From Flammeovirga sp. OC4 (lineage in GTDB: Bacteria; Bacteroidota; Bacteroidia; Cytophagales; Flammeovirgaceae), in NCBI RefSeq assembly GCF_000812565.1, contig NZ_JTAM01000001.1:62001-126000 (forward strand): DNA of 64,000 nucleotides, given 5' to 3'. Under the pieces are notes generated by a model, which was not told the origin of the DNA, did no database searches, and saw only the letters and a list, made by a program, of their open reading frames with translations. Below are positions 34,454 through 43,675 of this stretch, in pieces (the first letter of the stretch is position 1; every line of letters begins with the position of its first letter). The position numbers were made by a program, and so were the translations under genes.

Positions 34454-35554
34454 ATGAGTGATCAAGAAACACTAAAGAAAATTGCCCTAAATGATGTTCA
34501 TGAATCATTAGGTGCTAAAATGGTTCCTTTTGCAGGTTACAACATGCCTGTAAGATACTCGTCTGACCTTGAGGAGCACAAAACAGTACGTAATGGTGTT
34601 GGTGTTTTTGATGTTTCACACATGGGTGAATTCTTTTTGAAAGGCCCTAAAGCATTAGATCTAATCCAAAAAGTTTCATCAAATGATGCTTCAAAATTAT
34701 TTGATGGAAAAGCACAGTATTCATGTCTTCCGAATGAGGATGGTGGTATTGTAGATGATTTAATTATCTACAAAATCAAAGATGAAGAATACATGTTAGT
34801 AGTCAATGCTTCCAACATTGAAAAGGACTGGAATTGGATTGCAGAAAGAAATACTGAAGGTGTTGAAATGACAAACGCTTCTGATGAAATTTCTTTATTT
34901 GCAGTACAAGGTCCAAAAGCGGCTGAAGCAATGCAATCATTGACTGATGTCAATTTATCAGATATGACTTTCTATACTTTTGAAAAAGGTATGTTTGCAG
35001 GTGTTGACAATGTGATTATCTCTGCTACTGGCTACACTGGTGCTGGAGGGTTTGAATTGTATGTTCCTAATAAAGATGCTGAAGAAGTTTGGAAGAAAAT
35101 TTTCGAAGCAGGTGCAGACTATGACATCAAGCCTATTGGACTAGGTGCAAGAGATACTCTACGCCTTGAAATGGGATACTGCTTGTATGGTAATGACATT
35201 GATGACACTACCTCTCCTCTTGAAGCAGGTTTAGGTTGGGTGACTAAATTCACTAAAGACTTCACAAACTCTGAAAACCTTGCCAAACAAAAAGAAGAAG
35301 GAGTAACTCGCCGCTTAGTGGGTATTGAGTTAATTGACAGAGGTGTTCCTAGAGGTGGTTACAAAGTAACTACATTAGAAGGAGAAGAAATTGGTCATTT
35401 AACTTCAGGTACAATGTCTCCAATGTTAGGTAAAGGTGTGGCATTAGGATACATCAACAGACCTCATACAAAAGCAGGTACTGAAGTGATCATTGAAGTA
35501 AGAAATAGAAAACTGAAAGCTGTTGTAAGTAAACTTCCATTCTACAAAGGATAG
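34454..35554 (+). CDS. gcvT: Glycine cleavage system T protein (aminomethyltransferase)
   Basis: A 366-aa folate enzyme. It transfers the aminomethyl carbon from H-protein-bound glycine to tetrahydrofolate, releasing ammonia and yielding methylene-THF, which folD can use. Family marks are [16 protein letters not shown] at about 49-64, DDLIIYKI near 103-110, [16 protein letters not shown] near 192-207 and a C-terminal [11 protein letters not shown]. No gcvH or gcvP is nearby; in many Bacteroidota the genes are dispersed. A hairpin terminator follows (35582-35614). Confidence 0.96.
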   Translation: MSDQETLKKIALNDVHESLGAKMVPFAGYNMPVRYSSDLEEHKTVRNGVGVFDVSHMGEFFLKGPKALDLIQKVSSNDASKLFDGKAQYSCLPNEDGGIVDDLIIYKIKDEEYMLVVNASNIEKDWNWIAERNTEGVEMTNASDEISLFAVQGPKAAEAMQSLTDVNLSDMTFYTFEKGMFAGVDNVIISATGYTGAGGFELYVPNKDAEEVWKKIFEAGADYDIKPIGLGARDTLRLEMGYCLYGNDIDDTTSPLEAGLGWVTKFTKDFTNSENLAKQKEEGVTRRLVGIELIDRGVPRGGYKVTTLEGEEIGHLTSGTMSPMLGKGVALGYINRPHTKAGTEVIIEVRNRKLKAVVSKLPFYKG

Positions 35555-35581
35555 TTTTATTTCAATACAGTGATACATAAA

Positions 35582-35620
35582 AAGGGCATTCATTTAAACT
35601 AAATGGATGCCCTTAATTTC
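35582..35620. terminator. Terminator between gcvT and the wHTH gene
   Basis: AAGGGCATTCATTTA (35582-35596) pairs with TAAATGGATGCCCTT (35600-35614), one G-U. On the minus strand it is followed by TTTTTA, on the plus strand by TTAATTTC, so it may serve both convergent genes. Confidence 0.75.
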
Positions 35621-35642
35621 TTTCACAAGATAAAAAACCGTT

Positions 35643-35888
35643 CTAGTTAGAAACCTCCAACAATGAACTTGCTTGTCTATCTCCTTTTTTCGTTAATGAT
35701 GTTTTTGTGCTTTTGTACTCCACTCGAGTATTCTTGATAAAACCTTCTTGTTCTAAATAATGCATGATCTCTTTGATTTCAGCACTATTTGATGAAACGC
35801 CTAAATGTTTTGCGATGTCTTCCATTGATTCTCCTGCATTTAAGCAGAGACCCATCAAAAATTTTTGGATTTTTTGCTCTCTAGTCAT
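35643..35888 (-). CDS. Small winged-helix DNA-binding-like protein
   Basis: An 81-aa protein whose whole length fits a winged-helix domain. The helix pair AGESMEDIAKHLGVSSNSAEIKEIMHYLEQEGFI (listed in part, about 18-51) is a helix-turn-helix followed by a wing LTKKGDRQASSLL. I do not recognise a named family; small free-standing wHTH proteins of this sort are often regulators. It lies in a row of three small minus-strand genes (35643, 36033, 36506) but with gaps over 140 bp to the next, so it may be transcribed alone. Confidence 0.65.
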   Translation of the reverse strand: MTREQKIQKFLMGLCLNAGESMEDIAKHLGVSSNSAEIKEIMHYLEQEGFIKNTRVEYKSTKTSLTKKGDRQASSLLEVSN

Positions 35889-36032
35889 GGTAGTTATTAA
35901 AATGGTTACTAAACGAATAAGAATGTATCTTTAAAAAGTTACATCAAATATACAACTTTGAAACACAAGTGTTTAACCAACACGAATAAGAGCTCTACAA
36001 TACTTGGAATAATTATTTATTTTACTACAAAA

Positions 36033-36434
36033 TTACAATTCCACTTCTTCCAATGTAATTGTATCTCCAAAAAATTGTCTCATTTTATTCAACGCATTCT
36101 CTTTATGTTCAGGTTTCACATGCATAGCAACATTGACAAATGCCCCAGTAAGTGCCACTAAGTCATCTGTAAAACCCACTCCAGGTGCTATATCTGGAAT
36201 AAGATCCACTGGGAAAATAAAATAACCCAAAGCCCCCATAATCATAAGTTTTGATGAGTTAGGAGTATCTTCGTCCATCATTGTATAAAAAAGAGTTAAG
36301 GCATAAAACGACAACTTCATCCCTGCCTTTTGTGAAAACTTCCCTAGTTTCTCCCAAAAACCTTTTTCAGTAAAATGAGAAGAAAATTTTATGATCTCCT
36401 CTCCTGCGTATTTTATTATTCCTTTGTAATTCAT
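36033..36434 (-). CDS. DUF1232 (YkvA-family) membrane protein
   Basis: A 133-aa protein counted from the ATG at 36434. The family motif YFIFPVDLIPDIAPGVGFTDDLVAL lies at about 72-96 (in part), with a hydrophobic helix before it. YkvA-type proteins are small membrane-associated proteins of unknown function; the FPxDxIPD motif is the diagnostic. The frame is open 22 codons further up and would nearly touch the next gene (36506), but the sequence there (KPKKKLVLLC) has no family similarity, so the shorter start is preferred. Confidence 0.8.
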   Translation of the reverse strand: MNYKGIIKYAGEEIIKFSSHFTEKGFWEKLGKFSQKAGMKLSFYALTLFYTMMDEDTPNSSKLMIMGALGYFIFPVDLIPDIAPGVGFTDDLVALTGAFVNVAMHVKPEHKENALNKMRQFFGDTITLEEVEL

Positions 36435-36505
36435 TATTAACTTTGATTTCGTATAGCTCTTAAATGTACATAATAATACCAATTTTTTTTTTGGCTTCAT
36501 ACTTC

Positions 36506-37042
36506 TTAAAGTAATGTAGCAAATACTCCATTATTGTACCATTGATAACCTTGTTTCGTAATTTCACTCATAATTACCTCTTTGTATTTCTCTACTGATT
36601 TAGGTTTTATCTTTCCATTAATTTTGGAGATTTGAGTGGCAATATTACTTATCGTACAAGGTCGTGACGATTTTCGAAGGTGTTTTTTGATCAGTTGCTG
36701 TATGAGTACCACCTCATCATCATTCGTTACTTGTTCAGGTGTTTCTTGAACTTTAATTGAAGCTTCGTGATTCAAACCAAAAAGTTCTAATATATTTTGA
36801 TTAGTGGTGATAGTATCCGCATCTCTTGCTAAACCGTTTGTATAATTCTTTTGTATTTCAATTAATCCTAACTGTATCAACTTCCTTTTTGCCCTACTGA
36901 CAACAGAGAGGGAGACATTGAGTTCTTCAGCTACAATTGCGTTAGGTTCAGTAAAAGAATTGTTCAATGTATAAAATTGTAAAATTATAGCTTCCGTAGT
37001 ATTGATCTTACGCTCTCTAATTAAATCAAATATTAAGCTCAT
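36506..37042 (-). CDS. Hypothetical protein with N-terminal helix-turn-helix
   Basis: A 178-aa protein. Residues about 30-65 (NAIVAEELNVSLSVVSRAKRKLIQLGLIE, in part) form a winged-helix DNA-binding unit of MarR/IclR-like type. A linker (about 85-110) is followed by a second helical segment, about 110-178, with KHLRKSSRPCTISNIATQI, which may be a second winged-helix. Such two-wing proteins include replication-initiator and plasmid proteins, but nothing else here points to a plasmid. It precedes the DUF1232 gene on the same strand with a 71-bp gap. Function unknown; probably a regulator. Confidence 0.55.
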   Translation of the reverse strand: MSLIFDLIRERKINTTEAIILQFYTLNNSFTEPNAIVAEELNVSLSVVSRAKRKLIQLGLIEIQKNYTNGLARDADTITTNQNILELFGLNHEASIKVQETPEQVTNDDEVVLIQQLIKKHLRKSSRPCTISNIATQISKINGKIKPKSVEKYKEVIMSEITKQGYQWYNNGVFATLL

Positions 37043-37262
37043 TTGGTCTGTATTTAGTTGTGTCTTATTTGAATATACATAACAACACTGTTTACTTCAA
37101 TTCATATAGAATTATTTTTCAATATAAATCAATATTTTAAAAGTCTTAATCTATCCTAATTAAAATTAAATTCAATGTCTATATCCAACCGTTTTTTGTC
37201 AGTAAGGTATACATAGGTATAGCAAAACTTAATTTTATTAATACAACTAAACAATCAGAAAG

Positions 37263-37907
37263 ATGAAATTCTTGAGACTTAAAATGCTCTCATTAATGTC
37301 AATTATGGCATTTTTGACAGCTTGTGATCCTCAAGGTCCTCAATCAGCAGACGACTATGACATCGTCATCACGAATGTATCACCTGAAGCTGATTTCGAA
37401 AATAGAAAGACCTTTGGAATGCCCTGGAAAGTAACACACGTTGGTGATACTACTGAAAACGAACTAACTGAGATGGATTTGGTTATTCTTAATACAGTCA
37501 AGGAAGAAATGCTTAATAAAAATTGGGAGTTTATTGAAGAAGGTGCTTCAGAACAACCTGATGTTGTTGCTCTTTGCTACTCTGTAACAAAAACCACAGT
37601 ATATACTTGGTGGAACTGGTGGGGTGGTTACCCTGGCTGGGGATGGGGTCCAGGATGGGGTTACCCATGGTATCCTTATCCAATACAAGGCGTGAGTGCT
37701 TATCAGAAAGGTACTATTACTGTAGAATTGGCTGATAACACCCCTACACAATTACCTGCTACTTTAAGTGAAAATGACAGTGTTGCTATACCAATTCTTT
37801 GGGAAGGCTTGACAAATGGTTTTACAACCAATGACAAAGATGAACAAAGAAGAGCTGAAAAGAATATTAGACAAATGTTTGAACAATCTCCTTATTTGGA
37901 TAAATAA
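37263..37907 (+). CDS. DUF4136 family lipoprotein
   Basis: A 214-aa lipoprotein with lipobox FLTAC (Cys21). The mature part begins with YDIVITNVSPEADFENRKTFGMP, the DUF4136 opening. It then has a striking Trp/Gly/Tyr/Pro segment at about 118-144 (WWNWWGGYPGWGWGPGWGYP), followed by beta strands (GTITVELADN) and a helical end. DUF4136 is of unknown function, widespread in Bacteroidota. It is followed after 18 bp by an outer-membrane barrel gene, so both could act in the outer membrane. Confidence 0.85.
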   Translation: MKFLRLKMLSLMSIMAFLTACDPQGPQSADDYDIVITNVSPEADFENRKTFGMPWKVTHVGDTTENELTEMDLVILNTVKEEMLNKNWEFIEEGASEQPDVVALCYSVTKTTVYTWWNWWGGYPGWGWGPGWGYPWYPYPIQGVSAYQKGTITVELADNTPTQLPATLSENDSVAIPILWEGLTNGFTTNDKDEQRRAEKNIRQMFEQSPYLDK

Positions 37908-37925
37908 TTACAATAATAAATCATT

Positions 37926-38519
37926 ATGAAAAAGATTTTTTCAATTTTGGTCACACTTGTAGTTATTTCAAGTGGATCAGTTTTAGCACAAGAAAATATT
38001 TTTAGTTTAACCTACAGTATGTCGGCACCTGCTGGCAATACAGCTGGTTTTACTGGAGATGCAAGTTTTAGAGGTGGAAACTTTGATTACAGACACTTTA
38101 TTAATCCTAATATGAGTGTTGGTTTTTCAGTAGGCTATCACCGCTTCTATGAAAACAAAGGGTTTACAACCCAACCTTTAGGAGATGGTCATATCTCTGG
38201 AAACAATTATAGCTATATTAATGAAATTCCATTGATGCTAACTTATCACTACTACTTTGGACTAGAAGGTGGTGTGAGACCTTATGTTGGTGGTGGAATT
38301 GGTGCCGCACACTACGAGTACACTGATCAGATTGGATCACTGGCTTGGGTAGATAAGCAATGGCACTTCAATATTGCTCCAGAAGTGGGTGTTTTGGTAC
38401 CCATCGGACACAGCACTTACTTTACAAGTAATGTCAAATACAATTATGCTGCTGAGGCAAATGGACTGCCTTCACAACAATACTGGAGCCTTAATATAGG
38501 TTTTGCTTTTGATTTATAA
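37926..38519 (+). CDS. Outer-membrane beta-barrel protein
   Basis: A 197-aa protein with a signal peptide (about 1-22, ending VLAQ) and a small eight-strand barrel with alternating aromatic strands: FDYRHFINPNMSVGFSVGYH, VRPYVGGGIGAAHYEY and the terminal WSLNIGFAFDL ending in Leu. It belongs to the OmpA/OmpX-like porin group in Bacteroidota. It is the second gene after the DUF4136 lipoprotein, 18 bp apart, so co-transcribed. No ligand can be assigned. A terminator follows. Confidence 0.85.
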   Translation: MKKIFSILVTLVVISSGSVLAQENIFSLTYSMSAPAGNTAGFTGDASFRGGNFDYRHFINPNMSVGFSVGYHRFYENKGFTTQPLGDGHISGNNYSYINEIPLMLTYHYYFGLEGGVRPYVGGGIGAAHYEYTDQIGSLAWVDKQWHFNIAPEVGVLVPIGHSTYFTSNVKYNYAAEANGLPSQQYWSLNIGFAFDL

Positions 38520-38543
38520 GAACGTTAGCAACTCATAAATACT

Positions 38544-38580
38544 AAAAGGTCGATAATTCATTTTATCGGCCTTTTCTCTT
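38544..38580 (+). terminator. Terminator of the DUF4136-barrel operon
   Basis: AAAAGGTCGATA (38544-38555) pairs with TATCGGCCTTTT (38564-38575), one G-U, then CTCTTTTC. It lies 25 bp after the barrel stop. Confidence 0.8.
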
Positions 38581-38698
38581 TTCTAAATCCTAATACGAAA
38601 TACCTCTCCTTTATAGTATTTAATTGGAAGTTAATACGGTCTACTCTCAGACGGCTTCATGCATTAATTTTTATATTTTAATGAATAAAAAGTGAAAA

Positions 38699-38718
38699 TT
38701 TTTAGACAAGCCTAAAAA
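38699..38718. promoter_or_regulatory. DtxR-type operator upstream of the iron operon
   Basis: TTTTTAGACAAGCCTAAAAA is a palindrome with one mismatch (A for G at position 8). It matches the consensus form of DtxR/MntR-family boxes with TTAGG/CCTAA half-sites. It is followed by a TATATTTA element (38725-38732) one base off TAnnTTTG. The operator overlaps the -33 to -7 spacer, the position for repression by the encoded DtxR-like protein. Confidence 0.75.
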
Positions 38719-38803
38719 TAAAGTTATATTTACACCAAGAAGTTGAAACTGGACATTCGAGTCTTCAACTGAAGAACATAAAATCAAAAGGTTTAAGGTT
38801 GCG

Positions 38804-39757
38804 ATGGGTATAAAGAATTGGTTAAATACACTCCTTCTAAAAAGAGTGGACCAAAGTATAATAGAAGAAGATGTTTTGAAATACTTGTATAAAAACGAGG
38901 AAAAAAATAAAACCTCTAATTTCCAAAGCATTAATAATGAGCTCGTATTTTCTGAAGAACAAATTGACAAGAGTATTCAGCAATTAATTAAAAATCAATC
39001 TATTGTCAATTCAAATCAATCACTTTTATTAGAAGAGAAAGGGAGAACTACTGCCATCAAACTGATACGTAGACATAGAATTTATGAAAAATACCTCTCT
39101 GAAAAGACAGGTTTCTCAAAAAGTTCATGGCACCATAAAGCTGAAGAAATGGAACATGCCCTTACCGACGAGGAAGTGAACTTAATGTCTAAGGAATTAG
39201 GAAACCCTCAATTTGATCCACATGGCGACCCAATTCCAACAAAAGACGGTCAACTACCTAAATTAAAAGGAATTACCCTATCAAAAATAGAACATAATTG
39301 CACTGTAAAAGTTTTACATATAGAGGATGAACCCAAAAGAGTTTATAAATCTATCATCAAACAAGGACTGCATATTGGTTCCATCATGACCATCAATTTT
39401 ACATCTTCTGTTTACGCTACTGAAGGGCATGCATTGAATTTCAATAAAAAAGACCTTGAAAACATTACGGTACAAGTGCTGAAAGAAGAAGAAGAAATAC
39501 CAAAAGGAATTGTTAGGCTATCCCTCCTCAAAAAAGGAGAGAAAGCAGTCATTACAGGGCTTTCTTCTGAATGTAGAGGTATCAACAGAAGGAGATTATT
39601 AGATCTTGGGTTTGTAAAAGGCTCAAAGATCAGCATCAACATGGTAAGTCCTCTGTCAGATCCTACCGCTTATTTAATTAGAGAAACGCTAATTGCACTT
39701 CGAAAAGAACAAACAGACATGATATTAATTAAAAAGATTAATAATGATGCAGAATAA
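38804..39757 (+). CDS. DtxR-family metal-dependent regulator fused to FeoA-type domains
   Basis: A 317-aa regulator. Its N-terminal winged helix (about 15-80) resembles DtxR/MntR. The metal-binding/dimer region follows with [10 protein letters not shown] (H91), [10 protein letters not shown] (H110/H111, E114, H118) and FDPHGDPIP (H140). Two FeoA/SH3-like beta domains end the protein, at about 155-230 and 235-310 ([15 protein letters not shown] in the second). Under high ferrous iron or manganese it should repress its own operon, which carries a DtxR-like box at 38699. It overlaps the FeoB GTPase gene by 14 bp. The FeoA domain probably replaces a separate FeoA protein. Confidence 0.9.
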   Translation: MGIKNWLNTLLLKRVDQSIIEEDVLKYLYKNEEKNKTSNFQSINNELVFSEEQIDKSIQQLIKNQSIVNSNQSLLLEEKGRTTAIKLIRRHRIYEKYLSEKTGFSKSSWHHKAEEMEHALTDEEVNLMSKELGNPQFDPHGDPIPTKDGQLPKLKGITLSKIEHNCTVKVLHIEDEPKRVYKSIIKQGLHIGSIMTINFTSSVYATEGHALNFNKKDLENITVQVLKEEEEIPKGIVRLSLLKKGEKAVITGLSSECRGINRRRLLDLGFVKGSKISINMVSPLSDPTAYLIRETLIALRKEQTDMILIKKINNDAE

Positions 39758-40520
39758 TACACCAAGTGCCTGCGAATCATGTGCTCATAATCCCAATACA
39801 AGCTTAAAACGTTTGGGAGTTGAGGTTGAAAATACAGATTATGTAATCGCACTCGCGGGAAATCCGAATACAGGAAAAAGTACTGTTTTTAATAATCTAA
39901 CAGGTTTAAAACAACATACAGGTAACTGGCCAGGGAAAACAGTAGGAAGAGCTGAAGGCGGTTTTATGTTCAATGACAACAGTTATAAGATCATTGACCT
40001 TCCTGGTACATATTCCTTGATGTCTACTTCTGAAGATGAAGAAATTGCAAGAAATTTTATTCTCTTTGGTAAGCCAGATGTTACCATCATTGTAGTGGAT
40101 GCTGGACGTTTGGAAAGAAACCTGAACCTTGTATTGCAAATCTTAGAAATTACAGACAAGGCTGTACTCTGTCTTAATTTAATTGATGAAGCAAAGCGTC
40201 ATGATATTACTGTAGACGAACGTACGCTTTCAAAAGATTTGGGTATACCAGTGGTGGCTACTTCTGCTATTAGAAATGTAGGAATACAAGAACTGCTAAA
40301 AACAGTGGACGATGTGGCGAAAGGGAAAATCAAATGTACTCCCCACAGAATTAAAAATGTCCCTAAAGAGATAGACAAAAAAGTATCTAAGATTCAAGCT
40401 TCGATTGAAAGCCTTTATCCGGGATTACCGAATGCAAGATGGATTGCATTTCGACTGTTAGACGGTGATGAAGATATAATAAAAGCAATTGAAGAAGGGG
40501 AATTTATAAACGACAAATAA
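39744..40520 (+). CDS. feoB: FeoB GTPase domain protein (split FeoB, N-terminal half)
   Basis: A 258-aa soluble GTPase. G1 is GNPNTGKS (39-46), G2 is NWPGKTV (61-67), G3 is DLPG (85-88) and G4 is NLID (146-149). After the G domain comes the helical GDI-like region, ending at EEGEFINDK. This corresponds to the N-terminal NFeoB part of the ferrous iron transporter, and the protein stops before the membrane domain, which is the next gene 7 bp downstream. A CxxC pair (C10, C13) at the N-terminus is not part of the FeoB consensus. It overlaps the DtxR-FeoA gene by 14 bp, so all three are translated as one operon. Confidence 0.92.
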   Translation: MMQNNTPSACESCAHNPNTSLKRLGVEVENTDYVIALAGNPNTGKSTVFNNLTGLKQHTGNWPGKTVGRAEGGFMFNDNSYKIIDLPGTYSLMSTSEDEEIARNFILFGKPDVTIIVVDAGRLERNLNLVLQILEITDKAVLCLNLIDEAKRHDITVDERTLSKDLGIPVVATSAIRNVGIQELLKTVDDVAKGKIKCTPHRIKNVPKEIDKKVSKIQASIESLYPGLPNARWIAFRLLDGDEDIIKAIEEGEFINDK

Positions 40521-40527
40521 AGCAACG

Positions 40528-41949
40528 ATGGATAAGGATAGTGCCATTAAATCACTTTTAGAAGAGGCTGCTGAAACAAGATGGGAAATTGGGCAAGAGT
40601 TTCATGATAAGCTTTCTGAAAGTATCTATCAAAATGCAGCACATATTGCTGATAGAACTGTTATAAAAGAAGGACAGAAAGAGAATTTCAATATAGATAG
40701 AACCATAGACAGTATTGTGACGAGTCCTATTTGGGGCTTTCCCATTATGTTTTGTGTTTTGGCAGTAGTACTATGGCTTACAATTATTGGGTCTAACTAC
40801 CCTTCTCAATTTTTAGCTTTTTTACTACTCGATAATGCCTATGAATGGTTAAGAGCGTTTGCTATTGATCTTGGTACACCTTGGTGGTTAAACGGATTTC
40901 TAATTGATGGCGTTTTTCTTTCATTAGCGTGGGTGATTTCAGTAATGCTCCCTCCTATGGCAATCTTCTTTCCTCTTTTTACAATTCTAGAGGATTTGGG
41001 GTATTTGCCTCGTATAGCATTTAACTTAGATGCACTTTTCAGAAAGTCAGGAGCACATGGTAAACAAGCTTTGACCATGAGTATGGGTTTTGGGTGTAAT
41101 GCAGCTGGCGTAATTGCCACAAGGATCATTGACAGTCCAAGAGAAAGATTAATTGCGATTATCACCAACAACTTTTCCCTTTGTAATGGACGTTGGCCTA
41201 CACAAATACTTTTAGGCACCATCTTTATTGGACAAATGGTTCCTGATTCGTATCAGAGTTTAGTGTCTACTGCAAGTGTTATTGGAGTTGCGTTACTTGG
41301 AATAGGACTTACATTTGCTTCTTCATGGGCACTTTCTAAAACATTTTTAAAAGGTGAGGTTTCTTCATTTACTTTAGAATTACCGCCCTACAGAAAACCA
41401 AGAATTCTACAAACCATCTACACTTCACTAATCGATAGAACATTAATTGTACTTTGGAGGGCATGTGTATTTGCGGCTCCTGCTGGTGCGGTAATTTGGT
41501 TAGTATGTAATATCACAATCGGTGACACTTCTATTGCCAATCATCTTATTTACTTGATGGATAATTTTGGGTTATTGATAGGTTTAAATGGTGTTATTCT
41601 TTTGGCTTATGTCTTAGCAATTCCTGCCAATGAAATTGTAATCCCTACTATTTTAATGCTGACGGTGATGACCGCTCCAATTACAGGATATGGTTCTGGT
41701 GATGGAGTAATGTTTGAATTAGATTCATTGGGTAACACACACGAGGTACTAGTCGCCGGAGGGTGGACACTTCTCACTGCCATTAATGTGATGCTATTCT
41801 CTCTGATTCACAATCCTTGTAGTACTACTATTTACACTATTTACAAAGAAACCAACAGTGTTCGATGGACTACTCTAGCTTCTATCGGGCCAGTGATCTT
41901 AGGATTTATAGTTTGTTTTGTGGTAGCTCAGGTTTATTATATGTTATAA
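40528..41949 (+). CDS. feoB: FeoB membrane domain protein (split FeoB, C-terminal half, nucleoside recognition domain)
   Basis: A 473-aa membrane protein with about eleven helices, the transport part of FeoB. It starts with a helical cytoplasmic segment (1-60) that continues the GDI region. The gate motifs are [13 protein letters not shown] at about 191-203 and [13 protein letters not shown] at about 216-228, with the conserved Cys residues that bind Fe2+. A second conserved section is [16 protein letters not shown] near 429-444. It follows the GTPase gene by 7 bp. The two halves must assemble for GTP-driven Fe2+ uptake; split FeoB is also known in some other bacteria. Two Gate motifs are intact. 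A terminator ends the operon. Confidence 0.92.
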   Translation: MDKDSAIKSLLEEAAETRWEIGQEFHDKLSESIYQNAAHIADRTVIKEGQKENFNIDRTIDSIVTSPIWGFPIMFCVLAVVLWLTIIGSNYPSQFLAFLLLDNAYEWLRAFAIDLGTPWWLNGFLIDGVFLSLAWVISVMLPPMAIFFPLFTILEDLGYLPRIAFNLDALFRKSGAHGKQALTMSMGFGCNAAGVIATRIIDSPRERLIAIITNNFSLCNGRWPTQILLGTIFIGQMVPDSYQSLVSTASVIGVALLGIGLTFASSWALSKTFLKGEVSSFTLELPPYRKPRILQTIYTSLIDRTLIVLWRACVFAAPAGAVIWLVCNITIGDTSIANHLIYLMDNFGLLIGLNGVILLAYVLAIPANEIVIPTILMLTVMTAPITGYGSGDGVMFELDSLGNTHEVLVAGGWTLLTAINVMLFSLIHNPCSTTIYTIYKETNSVRWTTLASIGPVILGFIVCFVVAQVYYML

Positions 41950-41974
41950 CTGAAAACTTAATTATATATCATTG

Positions 41975-42007
41975 AAAGTCCAGAACTTCTGTTTTGGGCT
42001 TTTTTTA
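41975..42007 (+). terminator. Terminator of the feo operon
   Basis: AAGTCCAGAAC pairs with GTTTTGGGCTT (one G-U and one mismatch) and is followed by seven T, about 30 bp after the FeoB stop codon. Confidence 0.75.
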
Positions 42008-42100
42008 TTCACCAATTTATTTTACGGTGTTACAACTACATTGTAAAATCAATGACCATCAACTTTCAATAGAACTTTCTACAAGTAATTATAGGATCTA

Positions 42101-42310
42101 TTTTCAAATTTCCTTCTTCTTTATTTTTGTTTTGAAACAAAAACAAAAATAATTCAAGGCTTAGAAGTTAAAAGCTAAATTCCATTTCTCTCGCCTATTG
42201 AAAGGATAACTCGATCAAAACTTCATCGTTTTGAGATGCTCAAACAGCAAAATCATTTCTAACGGCTCACTTCATGAAATTCTTCACACTTTTCCCTTCA
42301 AGGCTAATGG
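42101..42310. repeat. Probable dispersed intergenic repeat of Bacteroidota type
   Basis: The stretch opens with an inverted repeat (TTATTTTTGTTTT, 42121-42133, with AAAACAAAAATAA, 42140-42152), followed by ATTCAAGGCTT and, about 140 bp on, CTTCAAGGCTAA. Inside is GATGCTCAAACAGC and CTAACGGCTCACTTC. From memory this looks like a recurrent intergenic element of Bacteroidota genomes, but no second copy exists in this window. It is not coding. Confidence 0.4.
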
Positions 42311-42361
42311 TGATACTACTAAACGATTCTCTAATTACGGATCAATTAAAAACCTTGTCAC

Positions 42362-42403
42362 AAAAAAAGGATACAAAACCAATTAATGTCTTGTATCCCT
42401 TTT
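42362..42403 (-). terminator. Terminator of floA
   Basis: AAGGGATACAA pairs with TTGTATCCTTT on the minus strand (with a longer imperfect stem), followed by TTTTTTT. It lies about 20 bp past the floA stop codon. Confidence 0.8.
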
Positions 42404-42423
42404 GATCAAAATGAATCTAAAGA

Positions 42424-43437
42424 TTAATCTTCATCCTCTTCCTCATCATCTGATTTTTTATCTTGAACTTGATCATCTCTACTTGCTTCAGCAATAGAGT
42501 CTCTCATCGTTGTATCAGCTTGAAGGTTTTTCAACTTGTAATAATCCATAATTCCAAGATTACCACTTCTGAATGCCTCTGCAATTGCTAATGGCACCTC
42601 TGCTTCTGCTTCAATTACTTTTGCTCTTGACTGTTGTGTCTTCGCTTTCATTTCTTGCTCTACAGCAACGGCCATTGCTCTTCTTTCCTCTGCTTTTGCT
42701 TCTGCTACTTTTAAGTCGGCATCTGCTTGATCGATTTGAAGTTTTGCCCCAATGTTGTCTCCAACATCAACGTCAGCAATATCAATCGATAAGATTTCGA
42801 AGGCTGTCCCTGAGTCCAAACCTTTTTCTAATACTAATCTTGAAATTTTATCTGGATTTTCTAATACCTCTTTATGAGATAATGACGAACCAATTGATGT
42901 TACAATACCTTCACCTACTCTGGCTAAGATCGTTTCCTCACCTGCACCACCAACTAACTGAGCAATATTAGCTCTTACTGTAACTCTTGCTTTAGCGACC
43001 AATTGTATACCATCTTGAGCTACAGCAGAAACGTTAGGTGTATTGATAACTTGTGGGTTTACTGAAATTTGAACCGCTTCAAATACATCTCTACCTGCTA
43101 AATCAACAGCAGCAGCTTGTTTGAATGATAATGGAATGTTGGCTTTGTCAGCAGAAATTAATGCTTTGATTACAGAAGGCACATGACCACCTGCTAGATA
43201 ATGTGTTTCTAAATCCGAAGTATTTAAATCTAATCCAGCTTTAGTTGCAGTAATTAATGAGTTGACGATAACTTTTGGTGGCACTTTTCTAATTCTCATC
43301 GTGACTAAACTTATTAAGCTTATTCTAACATTTGAGAATATGGCTGTAATCCAAAGGTTTACAGGAACAAAGTACAATAACGTAAAGAAACCTGCTATCC
43401 CTAAAACCAATAATCCTGCGATAATAGTTAAGTTCAT
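42424..43437 (-). CDS. floA: Flotillin-like protein FloA
   Basis: A 337-aa protein with one N-terminal membrane segment (about 3-28), an SPFH-like domain (about 45-230) with [22 protein letters not shown] and [19 protein letters not shown], and a helical EA/KA-rich coiled coil (about 230-300). The last 20 residues are acidic (DDEEEDED). FloA organises membrane microdomains and signalling complexes in the inner membrane. An NfeD-type partner gene often lies beside it but is absent here. It is monocistronic on the minus strand, facing away from the POT transporter gene. Confidence 0.95.
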   Translation of the reverse strand: MNLTIIAGLLVLGIAGFFTLLYFVPVNLWITAIFSNVRISLISLVTMRIRKVPPKVIVNSLITATKAGLDLNTSDLETHYLAGGHVPSVIKALISADKANIPLSFKQAAAVDLAGRDVFEAVQISVNPQVINTPNVSAVAQDGIQLVAKARVTVRANIAQLVGGAGEETILARVGEGIVTSIGSSLSHKEVLENPDKISRLVLEKGLDSGTAFEILSIDIADVDVGDNIGAKLQIDQADADLKVAEAKAEERRAMAVAVEQEMKAKTQQSRAKVIEAEAEVPLAIAEAFRSGNLGIMDYYKLKNLQADTTMRDSIAEASRDDQVQDKKSDDEEEDED

Positions 43438-43675
43438 TAATTATTTAATGTTTATATAAATGAAAAAATTAATACTTATTGGAAAGATAATACAAAAAAA
43501 TGAGTGTTTTTATGCTAAATATCAACTTTTTCTTTCTAGAATATTTTGCATATTTGTGGATTAAACATTTAAACGTAAAAAAAGACTTAATGATTAATAT
43601 GTTTTTAAAACTTCGACTTCCATCGGAGATTTTTTACGTCTAAAATAAATTTATTACTAACCAAAATTTAAAATT

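Larger units (their letters stand above)
41950..42423. other. Intergenic region with probable dispersed repeat
   Basis: This 474-bp gap contains the operon terminator (41975-42007), a region with a 13-bp inverted repeat at 42121-42152, and the floA terminator (42362-42403). From about 42100 to 42310 it resembles a Bacteroidota intergenic repeat, annotated separately. No ORF longer than about 25 codons deserves support. Confidence 0.5.

Noticed and set aside
40515-40530. Treating the feoB split as a sequencing error
   Set aside because: The downstream frame has its own ATG and a natural N-terminal helix. The 7-bp gap looks like normal operon spacing, and split FeoB is known elsewhere. A frameshift would leave a ragged junction, which is not seen.
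40839-41222. 127-codon ORF antisense to the FeoB membrane gene
   Set aside because: Shadow frame with no motifs. The plus strand holds the conserved gate motifs.
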